A stretch of DNA of 54,099 nucleotides from Acidiphilium sp. 37-60-79 (GTDB taxonomy: Bacteria; Pseudomonadota; Alphaproteobacteria; Acetobacterales; Acetobacteraceae), in assembly GCA_002279355.1 (NCBI GenBank), contig NCBV01000018.1, positions 1 through 54,099 of the forward strand, read 5' to 3'. Positions 26,945 through 34,999 of this stretch are shown here, piece after piece. Numbering within the stretch: the first letter of the stretch is position 1; each line of letters opens with the position of its first letter. The notes under the pieces were generated by a model. It searched no databases and had not been told where the DNA came from. It saw nothing but the letters and a program-made list of their open reading frames with translations. The position numbers and the translations under genes were made by a program.

Positions 26945-27946
26945 ATGATTGATCCTTTTGGCCGGGCGATCACCTATTTGCGGGTTTCGGTGACGGACCG
27001 ATGCGATTTTCGCTGTGTGTATTGCATGGCGGAGGATATGAATTTTTTGCCCAAGGCGGATTTGCTCACGCTTGAGGAGCTGGAACGGCTGACTTTGGCC
27101 TTCGTGCGGCTGGGGGTGCGCAAATTGCGGCTGACCGGCGGCGAGCCGCTGGTGCGGCGCGGGGTGATGGCGCTGGTGAACCGGCTGGGCCGCCAGATTG
27201 GGCCCCAACCTGGGAAGCCGGGGCTGGATGAGCTGACGCTGACCACCAATGGCAGCCAATTGACCCGGTTTGCCGATGAGTTGGCGGCGAGCGGGGTGAA
27301 GCGAATTAATGTGAGCCTGGATACGCTAGAGGCAGAGAAATTTGCCACGATTACCCGCTGGGGCCGGTTGCCGCAGGTGTTGGAGGGGGTGATGGCGGCG
27401 AAGGCCGCGGGGCTCGCGGTGAAAATTAATGCGGTGGCGCTCAAGGACGTCAATGAGCATGAGTTTGACCGGATGTTGGGCTGGTGCGGTGAGCACGGAT
27501 TTGATTTATGCCTGATCGAGACCATGCCGCTGGGCGAGATTGATGCGGACCGGACCGAGCAATATTTGCCGCTATCGCTGGTGCGCGAGCGGCTGGCGCG
27601 GCATTGGACCTTGAGCGCGAGCGATTATGCGACCGGCGGGCCTGCGCGCTATTATGATGTGGCGGAGACCGGCACGCGGTTGGGGCTGATTACGCCGCTG
27701 ACCCATAATTTTTGTGAGGGTTGCAACCGGGTGCGGCTGACCTGCACGGGCACGCTTTATATGTGTTTGGGGCAGGAGGATGCGGCGGATTTGCGGGCGG
27801 TTTTGCGCGCGCATAGCGATGATGTGGCGCTGGAAGCGGCGATCAGGGCGGCGATTGCGCGCAAGCCCAAGGGGCATGATTTTGTCATTGACCGGGCAGG
27901 GCGCAAGCCGGCGGTGGCGCGGCATATGAGCGTGACCGGGGGCTGA
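26945..27946 (+). CDS. moaA: GTP 3',8-cyclase, molybdenum cofactor synthesis
   Basis: This 333-residue radical SAM enzyme makes the first pterin intermediate of molybdenum cofactor. The N-terminal cluster motif is CDFRCVYC (CxxxCxxC), followed by [15 protein letters not shown]. The C-terminal cluster is in [18 protein letters not shown], and the protein ends in the Gly-Gly tail essential in MoaA (SVTGG). The other moa/moe genes are absent here. The product feeds enzymes such as the hydroxylase served by the coxG-E cassette. The ribosome-binding site is weak. Confidence 0.95.
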   Translation: MIDPFGRAITYLRVSVTDRCDFRCVYCMAEDMNFLPKADLLTLEELERLTLAFVRLGVRKLRLTGGEPLVRRGVMALVNRLGRQIGPQPGKPGLDELTLTTNGSQLTRFADELAASGVKRINVSLDTLEAEKFATITRWGRLPQVLEGVMAAKAAGLAVKINAVALKDVNEHEFDRMLGWCGEHGFDLCLIETMPLGEIDADRTEQYLPLSLVRERLARHWTLSASDYATGGPARYYDVAETGTRLGLITPLTHNFCEGCNRVRLTCTGTLYMCLGQEDAADLRAVLRAHSDDVALEAAIRAAIARKPKGHDFVIDRAGRKPAVARHMSVTGG

Positions 27947-27956
27947 GGATTGCCGG

Positions 27957-28352
27957 ATGAGGCCGGTGGGCGATGATGCGCCGGCGATTTTCAAGCCGCT
28001 GCAATGGCGCTTGGTCGAGCGGGCCGGCGCCACGGTGATTGCCGGAGCCATTATGTTTTTTGGGCTGCGCGGTTTGGCCGCGGGCGGGATGTTGCCTTTC
28101 GTGGGGCATAAGGGTTGGGCTATTGTTTTTGGGGTGGTGGGGTTTGAGCTGATTTTTACGGGCTATGGGGCGTTGGTGGCGTGGGCGGAGTTGCGCACCG
28201 CCAAGGCGCCTTCGACCCGGGCGGTGGTGGCGTTGGCGCGGGCGGACGAGGCGGCGCGGCTTGGCCGATGGCGGCGCTGGGTGGTGCGGGGGGTTTGGGG
28301 GTCGGCGCATTTGCTGGGCCTGTTGGCGGTTTTGGCGGCGGTGCGCGGTTAG
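27957..28352 (+). CDS. Small membrane protein, unknown
   Basis: This 131-residue protein has three probable membrane helices (about residues 24-44, 52-77 and 111-130) and a short basic cytosolic loop rich in Ala/Arg between the last two. I do not recognise a family. It starts 10 bases after moaA on the same strand and is likely co-transcribed. Codon use matches the neighbours. Confidence 0.65.
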   Translation: MRPVGDDAPAIFKPLQWRLVERAGATVIAGAIMFFGLRGLAAGGMLPFVGHKGWAIVFGVVGFELIFTGYGALVAWAELRTAKAPSTRAVVALARADEAARLGRWRRWVVRGVWGSAHLLGLLAVLAAVRG

Positions 28353-28409
28353 GGTTTCGCTGTATTGTTGCTATATCGTAATGAATTGAGCGCAAAGAGG
28401 CGGTGCGGA

Positions 28410-29036
28410 TCAGGGGGTTATTTTTCGCGGGGGCGCGGCAAACCAGGTGAACGGGCGGTGATGCTGTGGCCGGTTAGCGACGGGCCGTGATGGCGGTGGT
28501 GGCGGCGGTGGAGCAAAAGATTTGCGGATCGGTTGGGGGCGCTGGAGTGGCGGCAATGGGGCGATATTGAGCAGGTGGCAGAGCGGGCGCAGGGCGCGGC
28601 CGATGGTGGGGTGGCTGGTGATGAGGGCGATCATTTCCGGGTCATCGAGCAAGGCGATGAGTTGGCCACGGGCGGTGGCGGCATCTGACTGCGGCAGCAG
28701 GCGCAGCAGCCAGCCCATGCGGGTGGGCAGGCGGAGCGGGGCGTGGGTGCCGGGGTTTGCCAGTGTGGGGTTTGCCAGTGTGGGGTTTGCCAGTGTGGGG
28801 TTTGGCGGTTTTGCCCCAGGGGTGGGGCGGGGTTTGCGCGGGGCGATGGGGCCGCGTGCGAGGGTCGCGAAAAAGCGGTTGCGCAGGGCGCAAATGCGGC
28901 GATAGATCAGCACAGCGAACGCGCTTGAGACCGGCGAGGATTTGCCCCGGTTGGCGAGGGCAGCCACGATCAACTTGATGATGAAGCTGAAGCGGTCGGT
29001 GAGCAGAACCGGCGGCGGAGGGGGAACCCAGGGCAT
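28410..29036 (-). CDS. Proline-rich hypothetical protein with internal repeat
   Basis: This 208-residue basic, proline-rich protein opens with a Pro run, has an Arg/Lys/Pro-rich middle containing three PTLAN repeats, then a helical block MGWLLRLLPQSDAATARGQL and PTIGRALRPLCHLLNI before a second proline run. I do not recognise a named family; the middle helical block looks like the part under constraint. No convincing ribosome-binding site precedes the ATG at 29036, so the start is uncertain and a later start near the helical block is possible. Confidence 0.5.
   Translation of the reverse strand: MPWVPPPPPVLLTDRFSFIIKLIVAALANRGKSSPVSSAFAVLIYRRICALRNRFFATLARGPIAPRKPRPTPGAKPPNPTLANPTLANPTLANPGTHAPLRLPTRMGWLLRLLPQSDAATARGQLIALLDDPEMIALITSHPTIGRALRPLCHLLNIAPLPPLQRPQPIRKSFAPPPPPPPSRPVANRPQHHRPFTWFAAPPRKITP
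28756..28800. repeat. Three perfect 15-bp tandem repeats
   Basis: The unit TTTGCCAGTGTGGGG occurs three times without a mismatch (28756-28770, 28771-28785, 28786-28800). The period is a multiple of three, so the minus-strand gene around it keeps frame and gains the peptide repeat PTLAN. Length polymorphism by replication slippage would be expected. Confidence 0.9.
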
Positions 29037-29127
29037 AGGAGAGTAAAAGCATGACAGGCGGGGGGTGCGAAAGAGGAAGGTTATTTTTAATGTTTTTTAG
29101 TTAGTTTAGGGATTGACCGGGGTTTCG

Positions 29128-29985
29128 TTAGCGCGTCGAACTGGCGGTAACTTGGCGGGCGCGGAGGCGGCGGATGCGGCGGGCGTCTGCGTCGAGGATC
29201 AAAAATTCGATGCCTGAAGGGTGGCGCAGAATCTCGCCCCGGGTGGGGACGCGACCGGCGAGGGTGAAGACGAGGCCGCCGATCGTGTCGATGTCGGCGT
29301 GGCGTTCTTCTTCGGTGAGGATGTCTCCGAAGCGGGCGACGAAATCTTCGAGCGGCAGGCGGGCGTTCAGATCGACGCTGCCATCGTCGCGTTCGATCAG
29401 CATCGGGCCTTCGATTTCGTCATGTTCGTCATCAATGTCACCGACGATGGTCTCAACCAGATCTTCGATGGTGACCAGGCCATCGACGCCGCCATATTCA
29501 TCGATGACCAAAGCGAGATGGGTGCGGCGCTGGCGCATTTGCCAGAGCAGGTCGAGCACCGGCATTTGCGGGGCGACCATCAGGGGTTTGCGCAGGATGG
29601 TGCGGAGCGAAAAATTTTCGGGCGGACCCGCATAGGCCACAACGTCTTTGATATGGACCATGCCGAGAATGTCATCGAGATGCTCGCCATAGACGGGCAT
29701 GCGCGAATGGCCTTCGCGGCGGATTTGGGTGATCGCTTGCTCAAGGCTGACATCGGCGCGCATCGCGATGATGTCAGCGCGGGGGATCATCACGTCATCG
29801 GCGGCGGTGCCGCGCAGGCGCAGCACGTTGGCGATCAAGGCGCGTTCTTGCGGGTCGAGCCCGGTGCCGCCGCCTTGGGCGCCGATTTCGGCTTGGGCCT
29901 CTTCCATCAAATCGCCGATTTGCTGGCGCAAATCGGGTTGTTCGCGCATTTTGCTGAGAAGTTTACCGAACCAGGAGCCGCTCAT
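29128..29985 (-). CDS. corC: CorC/HlyC-type CBS-domain protein (hemolysin family)
   Basis: This 285-residue cytoplasmic protein has two CBS domains (about residues 65-190: DVMIPRADIIAMRADVSLEQ and VIDEYGGVDGLVTIEDLVE) and a C-terminal CorC_HlyC domain (EERHADIDTIGGLVFTLAGR). It lacks the DUF21 membrane part, as usual for the short CorC form encoded after ybeY; such proteins are linked to magnesium/cobalt homeostasis and membrane integrity. There is no ribosome-binding site. The ATG sits in an ATGA overlap with a 23-codon reading frame and inside the arm of a perfect 12-bp hairpin, which suggests strict translational coupling. An AT-rich patch (29081-29118) follows. Confidence 0.9.
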   Translation of the reverse strand: MSGSWFGKLLSKMREQPDLRQQIGDLMEEAQAEIGAQGGGTGLDPQERALIANVLRLRGTAADDVMIPRADIIAMRADVSLEQAITQIRREGHSRMPVYGEHLDDILGMVHIKDVVAYAGPPENFSLRTILRKPLMVAPQMPVLDLLWQMRQRRTHLALVIDEYGGVDGLVTIEDLVETIVGDIDDEHDEIEGPMLIERDDGSVDLNARLPLEDFVARFGDILTEEERHADIDTIGGLVFTLAGRVPTRGEILRHPSGIEFLILDADARRIRRLRARQVTASSTR

Positions 29986-30007
29986 GATGGCGTCCCGCCA
30001 TCATGAG
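29981..30007 (-). promoter_or_regulatory. Perfect hairpin occluding the corC start codon
   Basis: CTCATGATGGCG and CGCCATCATGAG are perfect inverted repeats of 12 bp with a 3-base loop. On the minus-strand mRNA the second arm contains the corC ATG (29985-29983) and the stop codon of the preceding 23-codon frame. Ribosomes finishing that frame would have to open the hairpin, so corC initiation should depend on upstream translation. The junction between the two short frames (30045-30070) can form a similar but imperfect hairpin. Confidence 0.6.
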
Positions 30008-30053
30008 TGGATATTTGGCGCGCAGCCGCCACACCAACCCTGCGCGCGTTCAT
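29982..30053 (-). CDS. 23-residue coupled leader-like peptide B
   Basis: This is a 24-codon frame (with stop) starting MNARRVGVAAARQ and ending with a Gly/Thr/Pro/Ser tail. Its ATG overlaps the stop of peptide A (ATGA) and its stop overlaps the corC ATG (ATGA). It differs from peptide A at four residues only (Val14 to Ile, Ala16 to Thr, Pro21 to Thr, Thr23 to Ser). No database family is known to me; it may be a leader peptide rather than a functional product. Confidence 0.45.
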   Translation of the reverse strand: MNARRVGVAAARQISTHDGGTPS

Positions 30054-30121
30054 GTTGGCGGCCCGCCATCATGAGCGGATACTTGGCGCGCAGCCGCCAC
30101 ACCAACCCTGCGCGCGTTCAT
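30050..30121 (-). CDS. 23-residue coupled leader-like peptide A
   Basis: This 24-codon frame starts in an ATGA overlap with the ybeY stop and ends in an ATGA overlap with peptide B. The peptide is basic in its first half (MNARRVGVAAARQ) and Gly/Pro-rich at the end. Its existence is inferred only from the stop-start chain and the exact duplication; there is no separate ribosome-binding site, consistent with re-initiation by ribosomes leaving ybeY. Confidence 0.45.
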   Translation of the reverse strand: MNARRVGVAAARQVSAHDGGPPT

Positions 30122-30585
30122 GATGGCGGCTTCCAGGGGTTGGGGATTTTTAGGTGGGCGAGCAGGCGGGATTCCAGCCGTTCCATGCGGATGGCATCGC
30201 CGGCATGGTCATGATCGTGGCCGGCGAGATGCAGGGCGCCGTGGATGACCAAATGGGCGAGATGATGGGCGGGCGAGCGCTGGGCGGCGCGGGCTTCGCG
30301 CAGGATGGTGCCCAGCGCGAGGATGATTTCCGGTGGGGCTTCGTAGGTCAGCACGTTGGTGGGTTTGTTGCGCCCACGATCCCGCCCGTTGAGGCGTTTG
30401 ACCGTGCGATCATCCGAGAGGATGACGGTGGCGGGGCAGTTGGTCAACGCGAGGGCGCGGGCGATCAGCCGCGTGGCGGCGGGGGCGACGGCGTGCCAGC
30501 GTGGGTCCGCGATGATGATGTCCCCGCGCACCGGCAAAGCCGGGCGCGGGAGACGAGGGGATGGTTCGGGGGGCGGTTGGTCCAT
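30118..30585 (-). CDS. ybeY: Endoribonuclease/rRNA maturation factor YbeY
   Basis: This 155-residue protein carries the zinc site of the YbeY family in HLVIHGALHLAGHDHDHA (three His) and the conserved NGRDRGRNKPTNVLTYE segment. YbeY takes part in 16S rRNA 3'-end maturation and ribosome quality control. The ATG shares one base with the phoH stop (TAATG), and its own stop overlaps the first of two short coupled frames. The N-terminus is Pro/Arg-rich and may be dispensable. Confidence 0.93.
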   Translation of the reverse strand: MDQPPPEPSPRLPRPALPVRGDIIIADPRWHAVAPAATRLIARALALTNCPATVILSDDRTVKRLNGRDRGRNKPTNVLTYEAPPEIILALGTILREARAAQRSPAHHLAHLVIHGALHLAGHDHDHAGDAIRMERLESRLLAHLKIPNPWKPPS

Positions 30586-31583
30586 TAAAATCCGCGCGCG
30601 CGCTCCTGTTGGGCGGCGATGCGCTGGTCATAGGCATCGACGATGCGCGCGACCAAGGGGTGGCGCACCACATCGCTCACGGTGAAGCGGGCGAAGCCGA
30701 TGCCGGGGATGCCTTCCAGCGTATCGAGCGCATCGGCGAGGCCGGAGCGAGCGCCGTTGGGCAGATCGATTTGGGTGAGGTCTCCGGTGATCACCATGCG
30801 GGTGCCTTCGCCCATGCGGGTGAGGAACATTTTCATTTGCACCGGCGTGGTGTTTTGCGCTTCATCGAGAATGACGAAGGCATGGGCGAGGGTGCGGCCG
30901 CGCATGAAGGCGAGCGGGGCGATTTCGATTTCGCCAGCGGCCATGCGGCGGGTCATTTGATCGCCGGGGAGCAGGTCTTGCAGGGCATCGTAGAGCGGGC
31001 GGAGATAGGGATCGACTTTTTCCTTCATGTCGCCGGGGAGAAAGCCGAGCCGTTCGCCCGCTTCGACCGCTGGGCGGGAGAGGACGATGCGATCAACCCG
31101 GCCAGAGATCAGCATGGCGACGGCTTGGGCGACGGCAAGATAGGTTTTGCCGGTGCCTGCGGGGCCGAGGGCAAACACCATTTCATGTTTGGCGAGCAGC
31201 TCGATATAGCCGGTTTGGCCGGGGCTGCGCGGGCCGACAGCGCCTTTGCGGGTGCGGATGGCCGGGAGATCCGACAAGGGTAAGCGCGGATCGGCGGCGG
31301 GATCGACCAAGCGGGCGGCGGCATCGACTTCGGCGACGCTGATCGCTTCGCCTTTGGTCAAGCGTTGATAGAGCGAGGATAAAGCGGTTTCGGCGGCTTC
31401 GACGCGGCTGGCTTCGCCGGTGATCGAGACGCGGTTGCCCCGGCAGGCGAGGCGGACACCGAGGCGCTGTTCGATGCGCATCAAGTGGCGATCATGATCG
31501 CCGAGCAAGATGGAGAGCAGCGCATTGTCAGCGAAGGTGACGGTGCGGGCGAGTTTGGCTTCGGTGGACAGGATCTGGCTCAA
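30585..31583 (-). CDS. ybeZ: PhoH-like ATPase (YbeZ)
   Basis: This 332-residue PhoH-family P-loop ATPase has an N-terminal KH-like region, then Walker [20 protein letters not shown], the DEAQN Walker B in [16 protein letters not shown], and [20 protein letters not shown]. It is probably an RNA helicase/ATPase partner of YbeY. It begins with TTG at 31583 in a TTGA overlap with the miaB stop; an AGGGAG lies about 12 bases upstream. The order miaB-phoH-ybeY-corC is a conserved proteobacterial arrangement. Confidence 0.92.
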   Translation of the reverse strand: MSQILSTEAKLARTVTFADNALLSILLGDHDRHLMRIEQRLGVRLACRGNRVSITGEASRVEAAETALSSLYQRLTKGEAISVAEVDAAARLVDPAADPRLPLSDLPAIRTRKGAVGPRSPGQTGYIELLAKHEMVFALGPAGTGKTYLAVAQAVAMLISGRVDRIVLSRPAVEAGERLGFLPGDMKEKVDPYLRPLYDALQDLLPGDQMTRRMAAGEIEIAPLAFMRGRTLAHAFVILDEAQNTTPVQMKMFLTRMGEGTRMVITGDLTQIDLPNGARSGLADALDTLEGIPGIGFARFTVSDVVRHPLVARIVDAYDQRIAAQQERARGF

Positions 31584-33004
31584 GCGGCTTGGTGCTCCCT
31601 TGACAGTTCGGTGTTGACGTCCGTGAGGCTGGCCATGAGTGAGTTGGGGTTGGCGGCGGTGATGCGCACCGGGGCGATTTGGCCGGTGGTGAGGTGGGTG
31701 GCATCGACGATGACGGGTTGCAGATAGGGCGAGCGGCCGGCGAATTGGCCGGGATGGCGGCCAGGGCCGGTGAACAGCACGTCGAATTGCTGGCCGATTT
31801 GGGCGCGGTTGAAATCATCCTGCTGGAGGCGCAGCAGGGCTTGGAGCTCGTGCAGGCGGGCGTTTTTCACCGGCTCGGGCACTTGGTCCGGCGCATCGGC
31901 GGCGGGGGTGCCGGGGCGGCGGGAATATTTGAAACTATAAGCGAGGGCGAAGCCGGTTTCGGCGACCAGCTTCATGGTGGCCTCGAAATCGGCGTCGGTT
32001 TCGCCGGGGAAGCCGACGATGAAATCGCTCGATAGGGCGATGTCCGGGCGGTTATCGCGCAGTTCGCCGACGATGCGGCGGAACAGATCGATATTATGGC
32101 GGCGATTCATCGCGGCGAGGATGAGATCCGAGCCCGATTGCACCGGCAGATGCAGGAACGGCATGAGTTTGGCGTTGCTGCGATGCGCGGCGATGAGATC
32201 CGCACTCATGTCACGCGGGTGCGAGGTGGTGTAGCGCAGGCGGGCGAGGTCGTTGATGTCGGCCAAGGCGGCGAGCAGGCGGGCGAGGGGCCAGCTTTTG
32301 CCGTCTGGCCCCTCGCCGTGCCAGGCATTGACGTTTTGGCCGAGCAGGGCGATTTCGCGCGCGCCCAAGGCAACGAGGCGGCTTGCTTCGGCGAGGATGG
32401 AAGCGGCGGGGCGGCTTTGTTCGGCGCCGCGCGTGTAAGGCACCACGCAGAAGGTGCAGAATTTGTCGCAGCCTTCCTGGATGGCGAGGAAAGCGATCGG
32501 GCCTTGGCTGGCTTGGTTGCTGGGTAAGTGCTCGAATTTTTGTTCGGCGGGGAAATCGGTGTCGATGACGGGGACACCGCCGAGGGTGACGGCTTCGAGC
32601 AAGACGGGCAAGCGGTGATAGGCTTGCGAGCCCATCACCAGATCGACATAGGGGGCGCGGGCGAGGATTTCAGCGCCTTCGGCCTGGGCGACGCAGCCGG
32701 CGACGGCGATCAGCATGCCGCCGGGGCGGGCTTCTTTGAGGGTGCGCAGGCGACCGAGTTCGGAGAACAGCTTATCGGCGGCGCGTTCGCGGATATGGCA
32801 GGTATTGAGAATGACCAGATCGGCATCCGGGGTGGCAACCGGCGCATAGCCGAGGGGGCGCAGAATGTCGGCCATCCGGCCACTATCATAGGCGTTCATT
32901 TGGCAGCCCCACGTCATGACATGGAGGCTGCGCGGGGCTGGCATGAGGGTGGGCGTGGCGGCGGGCTCGCGGGTGAGCGGGCGCGATGGCGCTGTGAGGG
33001 TCAT
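31580..33004 (-). CDS. miaB: tRNA-2-methylthio-N6-dimethylallyladenosine synthase MiaB
   Basis: This 474-residue radical SAM methylthiotransferase modifies A37 of tRNAs reading UNN codons. The UPF0004 domain starts [18 protein letters not shown] with further cluster cysteines in [13 protein letters not shown] and [10 protein letters not shown]. The radical SAM motif is [15 protein letters not shown], and a C-terminal TRAM domain follows. The first 20 residues before MPAPRSLH could be an over-long start. It heads the miaB-phoH-ybeY-corC operon; the 123 bases to plsC show no further feature. Confidence 0.95.
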   Translation of the reverse strand: MTLTAPSRPLTREPAATPTLMPAPRSLHVMTWGCQMNAYDSGRMADILRPLGYAPVATPDADLVILNTCHIRERAADKLFSELGRLRTLKEARPGGMLIAVAGCVAQAEGAEILARAPYVDLVMGSQAYHRLPVLLEAVTLGGVPVIDTDFPAEQKFEHLPSNQASQGPIAFLAIQEGCDKFCTFCVVPYTRGAEQSRPAASILAEASRLVALGAREIALLGQNVNAWHGEGPDGKSWPLARLLAALADINDLARLRYTTSHPRDMSADLIAAHRSNAKLMPFLHLPVQSGSDLILAAMNRRHNIDLFRRIVGELRDNRPDIALSSDFIVGFPGETDADFEATMKLVAETGFALAYSFKYSRRPGTPAADAPDQVPEPVKNARLHELQALLRLQQDDFNRAQIGQQFDVLFTGPGRHPGQFAGRSPYLQPVIVDATHLTTGQIAPVRITAANPNSLMASLTDVNTELSREHQAA

Positions 33005-33127
33005 TTGGGTCCAATCCGGCTGGAGGTCAGCCGGTGGATGAAACGCGGAGCGAAATCGGTCAAGCGCACCTTTTGGGTAAACCGGGAATTCGGCTTTTGA
33101 TAATGTCGGGATTCGGCCCCGTGTCTG

Positions 33128-33949
33128 TCAAGCTTTTTCGGGGGTGGGGTGGGCTGATTGCGATGATGTTTCGATGAAACGATGTTGGCGTAGCGCGGCG
33201 GCGCGGCTGGCGATGGTGGATTCCAGGGTGGTGGCGAGGGTTTTGCGGCCGAGGCTGGCGGGGAGTGGCGGGCTGAGGATGATGCGCGCGCGCAGGCTGT
33301 GGCGACCGAGGCGGGCGTAATGCGAGGCGATGTCCATATCGCCATACCAAGCGATCAGCGGGCGGTTGCGCCGACAGATGGGCAGGCCATCGAGCTGATC
33401 ATAGACGATGGTGACGGGCTGGATCAGCGGCGCGATGTCGCGATCGGCCAGAGCGAGGAAGCTGGAGCGAAATTGCAGGGTGCGCGCGCCATCCGAGGTG
33501 GTGCCTTCGGGGAACAGGATGAGATTATCGCCGTCATCGAGGCGGGATTCGAGCGCGCTGCGTTCGCGCCCGGTGCTCGCGCGATCGCGGCTGACGAAAA
33601 TGGTGCGTCCGGCGCGGGCGATGAGGCTGATGCCGGGCCATTTGGCGACGTCGCCTTTGGCGATGAAGCAGCCGGGCAGGACAGCACCGAGGGCAATGAT
33701 GTCGACCCAGGATGTGTGGTTGGCGACGAACAGGATCGGGCGGGTGGGACGGGCGGGATCATGCGCGATGGTGCCGGTGACCGCGAGCTTCAGGCCGAGG
33801 AGGCGCGCGACGCCGGACCAATAGGTCATTGGCAGGCGCTCCTTGGCCTCCCCTGCCCTGTTGATCAGAACCAGTTGGATGGGCAGCAGCGCGAGGGTCC
33901 AGAACAGGACCAGAATTAGTCGGGTAACCATGCGAAGCCAGCCCATCAT
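33128..33949 (-). CDS. plsC: 1-acyl-sn-glycerol-3-phosphate acyltransferase
   Basis: This PlsC-family enzyme of about 273 residues has an N-terminal membrane helix (LILVLFWTLALLPIQLVLI), the catalytic HX4D motif in VANHTSWVDI, the acceptor-binding FPEGTTSDGARTLQF and a following IQPVTIVYD. It acylates lysophosphatidic acid to phosphatidic acid at the membrane. Two adjacent ATG codons (33949, 33946) begin the hydrophobic segment; the frame extends to 34018 but that part overlaps the znuA promoter. It is divergent from znuA. Confidence 0.88.
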   Translation of the reverse strand: MMGWLRMVTRLILVLFWTLALLPIQLVLINRAGEAKERLPMTYWSGVARLLGLKLAVTGTIAHDPARPTRPILFVANHTSWVDIIALGAVLPGCFIAKGDVAKWPGISLIARAGRTIFVSRDRASTGRERSALESRLDDGDNLILFPEGTTSDGARTLQFRSSFLALADRDIAPLIQPVTIVYDQLDGLPICRRNRPLIAWYGDMDIASHYARLGRHSLRARIILSPPLPASLGRKTLATTLESTIASRAAALRQHRFIETSSQSAHPTPEKA

Positions 33950-34002
33950 GCCGATTGGGTAGCGGGGCGACGGGTTGGCTGCAAGCGGGTGCGGGCGCGT
34001 TA

Positions 34003-34017
34003 TGATATAGTGTATCA
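34003..34017. promoter_or_regulatory. Second AT-rich palindrome in the plsC-znuA region
   Basis: TGATA and TATCA flank a 5-base centre (TAGTG). Its centre lies 34 bp, about three helical turns, from the centre of the Zur-type operator at 34036-34052. It could be an additional operator or part of the plsC promoter. The fit to the Zur pattern is weaker. Confidence 0.3.
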
Positions 34018-34023
34018 ATATTC

Positions 34024-34052
34024 TTGACGCGGATTATGCGATATTATAGCAT
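34024..34052 (+). promoter_or_regulatory. znuA promoter with overlapping Zur-type operator
   Basis: The 17-bp palindrome ATGCGATATTATAGCAT (34036-34052) has 14 symmetric positions and the spacing ATG--ATA-N-TAT--CAT that resembles alphaproteobacterial Zur operators. A sigma70-like TTGACG (34024-34029) and TAGCAT (34047-34052), 17 bases apart, overlap it, so a bound Zur dimer would block the promoter. It lies 26 bases upstream of the znuA ATG. Confidence 0.65.
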
Positions 34053-34078
34053 TTTCAGCGGTGGGTGGAGCATTGGCG

Positions 34079-34999
34079 ATGCGAGAATGGCGCGGTTTGG
34101 CTTGGATGATCGCACTCGGGTTGGGGCTGATGGTCGGCGTGGCGCAAGCCGGTGGGGTGATCCGGGCGGTGGGGGTGGAAAACCAATATGCCGATGTGAT
34201 CGGCCAGATTGGCGGACGTTATGTGCGGGTGGACGCGCTGATGAATAACCCGAATACCGATCCGCATACGATTGAGGTGAACCCGAAAATGGCGCTGGTG
34301 ATCGCGCGGGCGGGGCTGATTGTGGAGAACGGGCTGGGGTATGATGGCTGGGCGGCGAAAATGATTGCCGCGACGCCGAAGGCCGGGCGGGTGGTGATTG
34401 AGGCCGGGCGGTTGGTGCGGGTGCCGGGCGATACCGAAAACCCGCATATTTGGTATGATCCGCGCGCGATGACGGCGGTGGCGCGGGCGATTGGCGCGGC
34501 GTTGACGCGGTTGGCGCCGAGCCATGCGGCGTATTTTGCCGCACGGGTGCAGAAATTCGACCACGCGCTCGGGCCGTGGCGGGCGGCGATTGCGGCGTTC
34601 AAGGCGCGTGACGCGGGGGTGGCGGTTGCGGTGACCGAGCCGGTTGGGGATGATTTGCTCGCGGCGATGGGCGCGAAAATCATGACGCCTATGGCCTTGC
34701 AGGCGGCAATTATGAACGGGACCGATCCGGCGCCGCAGGATGTGGCGACTGAAAATGCGCTGTTGCGGGCGCATCGGGTGAAGGTTTTGGTGTATAATCG
34801 GCAGGTGACCGACCCGCTGACCGCGTCGTTCCTGCGGTTGGCGGCGCAAAATCATATTCCGGTGGTCGGGGTTTATGAGACGATGCCGACGCCGGGTTAT
34901 GATTATCAATCATGGATGCTGGCGGAAACCAAGGCGGTGCAACGGGCGGTGAGCGCGCAACAATCGACCCGGTCGCTGTTACCTCGGCGGGCACCGTGA
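34079..34999 (+). CDS. znuA: Zinc ABC transporter substrate-binding protein
   Basis: This 306-residue periplasmic protein of the cluster A-I metal-binding family has a signal peptide (about residues 1-24, ending VAQA). Candidate metal-ligand histidines lie in NNPNTDPHTIEV and TENPHIWYDPRA; the C-terminal region has HIPVVGVYETMPTPGYDY. It lacks the long His-rich loop of many ZnuA proteins. GGAG 8 bases before the ATG at 34079 sets the start; an in-frame GTG at 34061 is less likely. The stop overlaps the ATPase start (TGATG). The Zur-type operator supports zinc as substrate; manganese is the alternative. Confidence 0.86.
   Translation: MREWRGLAWMIALGLGLMVGVAQAGGVIRAVGVENQYADVIGQIGGRYVRVDALMNNPNTDPHTIEVNPKMALVIARAGLIVENGLGYDGWAAKMIAATPKAGRVVIEAGRLVRVPGDTENPHIWYDPRAMTAVARAIGAALTRLAPSHAAYFAARVQKFDHALGPWRAAIAAFKARDAGVAVAVTEPVGDDLLAAMGAKIMTPMALQAAIMNGTDPAPQDVATENALLRAHRVKVLVYNRQVTDPLTASFLRLAAQNHIPVVGVYETMPTPGYDYQSWMLAETKAVQRAVSAQQSTRSLLPRRAP

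Larger units (their letters stand above)
29982..30121 (-). repeat. 68-bp tandem duplication between ybeY and corC
   Basis: Two copies of a 68-bp unit (29985-30052 and 30053-30120) agree at 64 of 68 positions; the similarity continues for several bases into the ybeY tail. Each unit spans exactly from one ATGA to the next, so removing one or both units would still leave ybeY stop and corC start joined as ATGA. Confidence 0.92.

Noticed and set aside
28756-28800. CRISPR-like repeats
   Set aside because: Contiguous 15-bp tandem units without spacers, inside an open frame.
29994-30129. REP/BIME-type mobile palindromic repeat
   Set aside because: The units have palindromic edges, but the exact ATGA-to-ATGA phasing and open frames fit a coding relay better; no other copy was noticed in this window. 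A genome search could reopen this.
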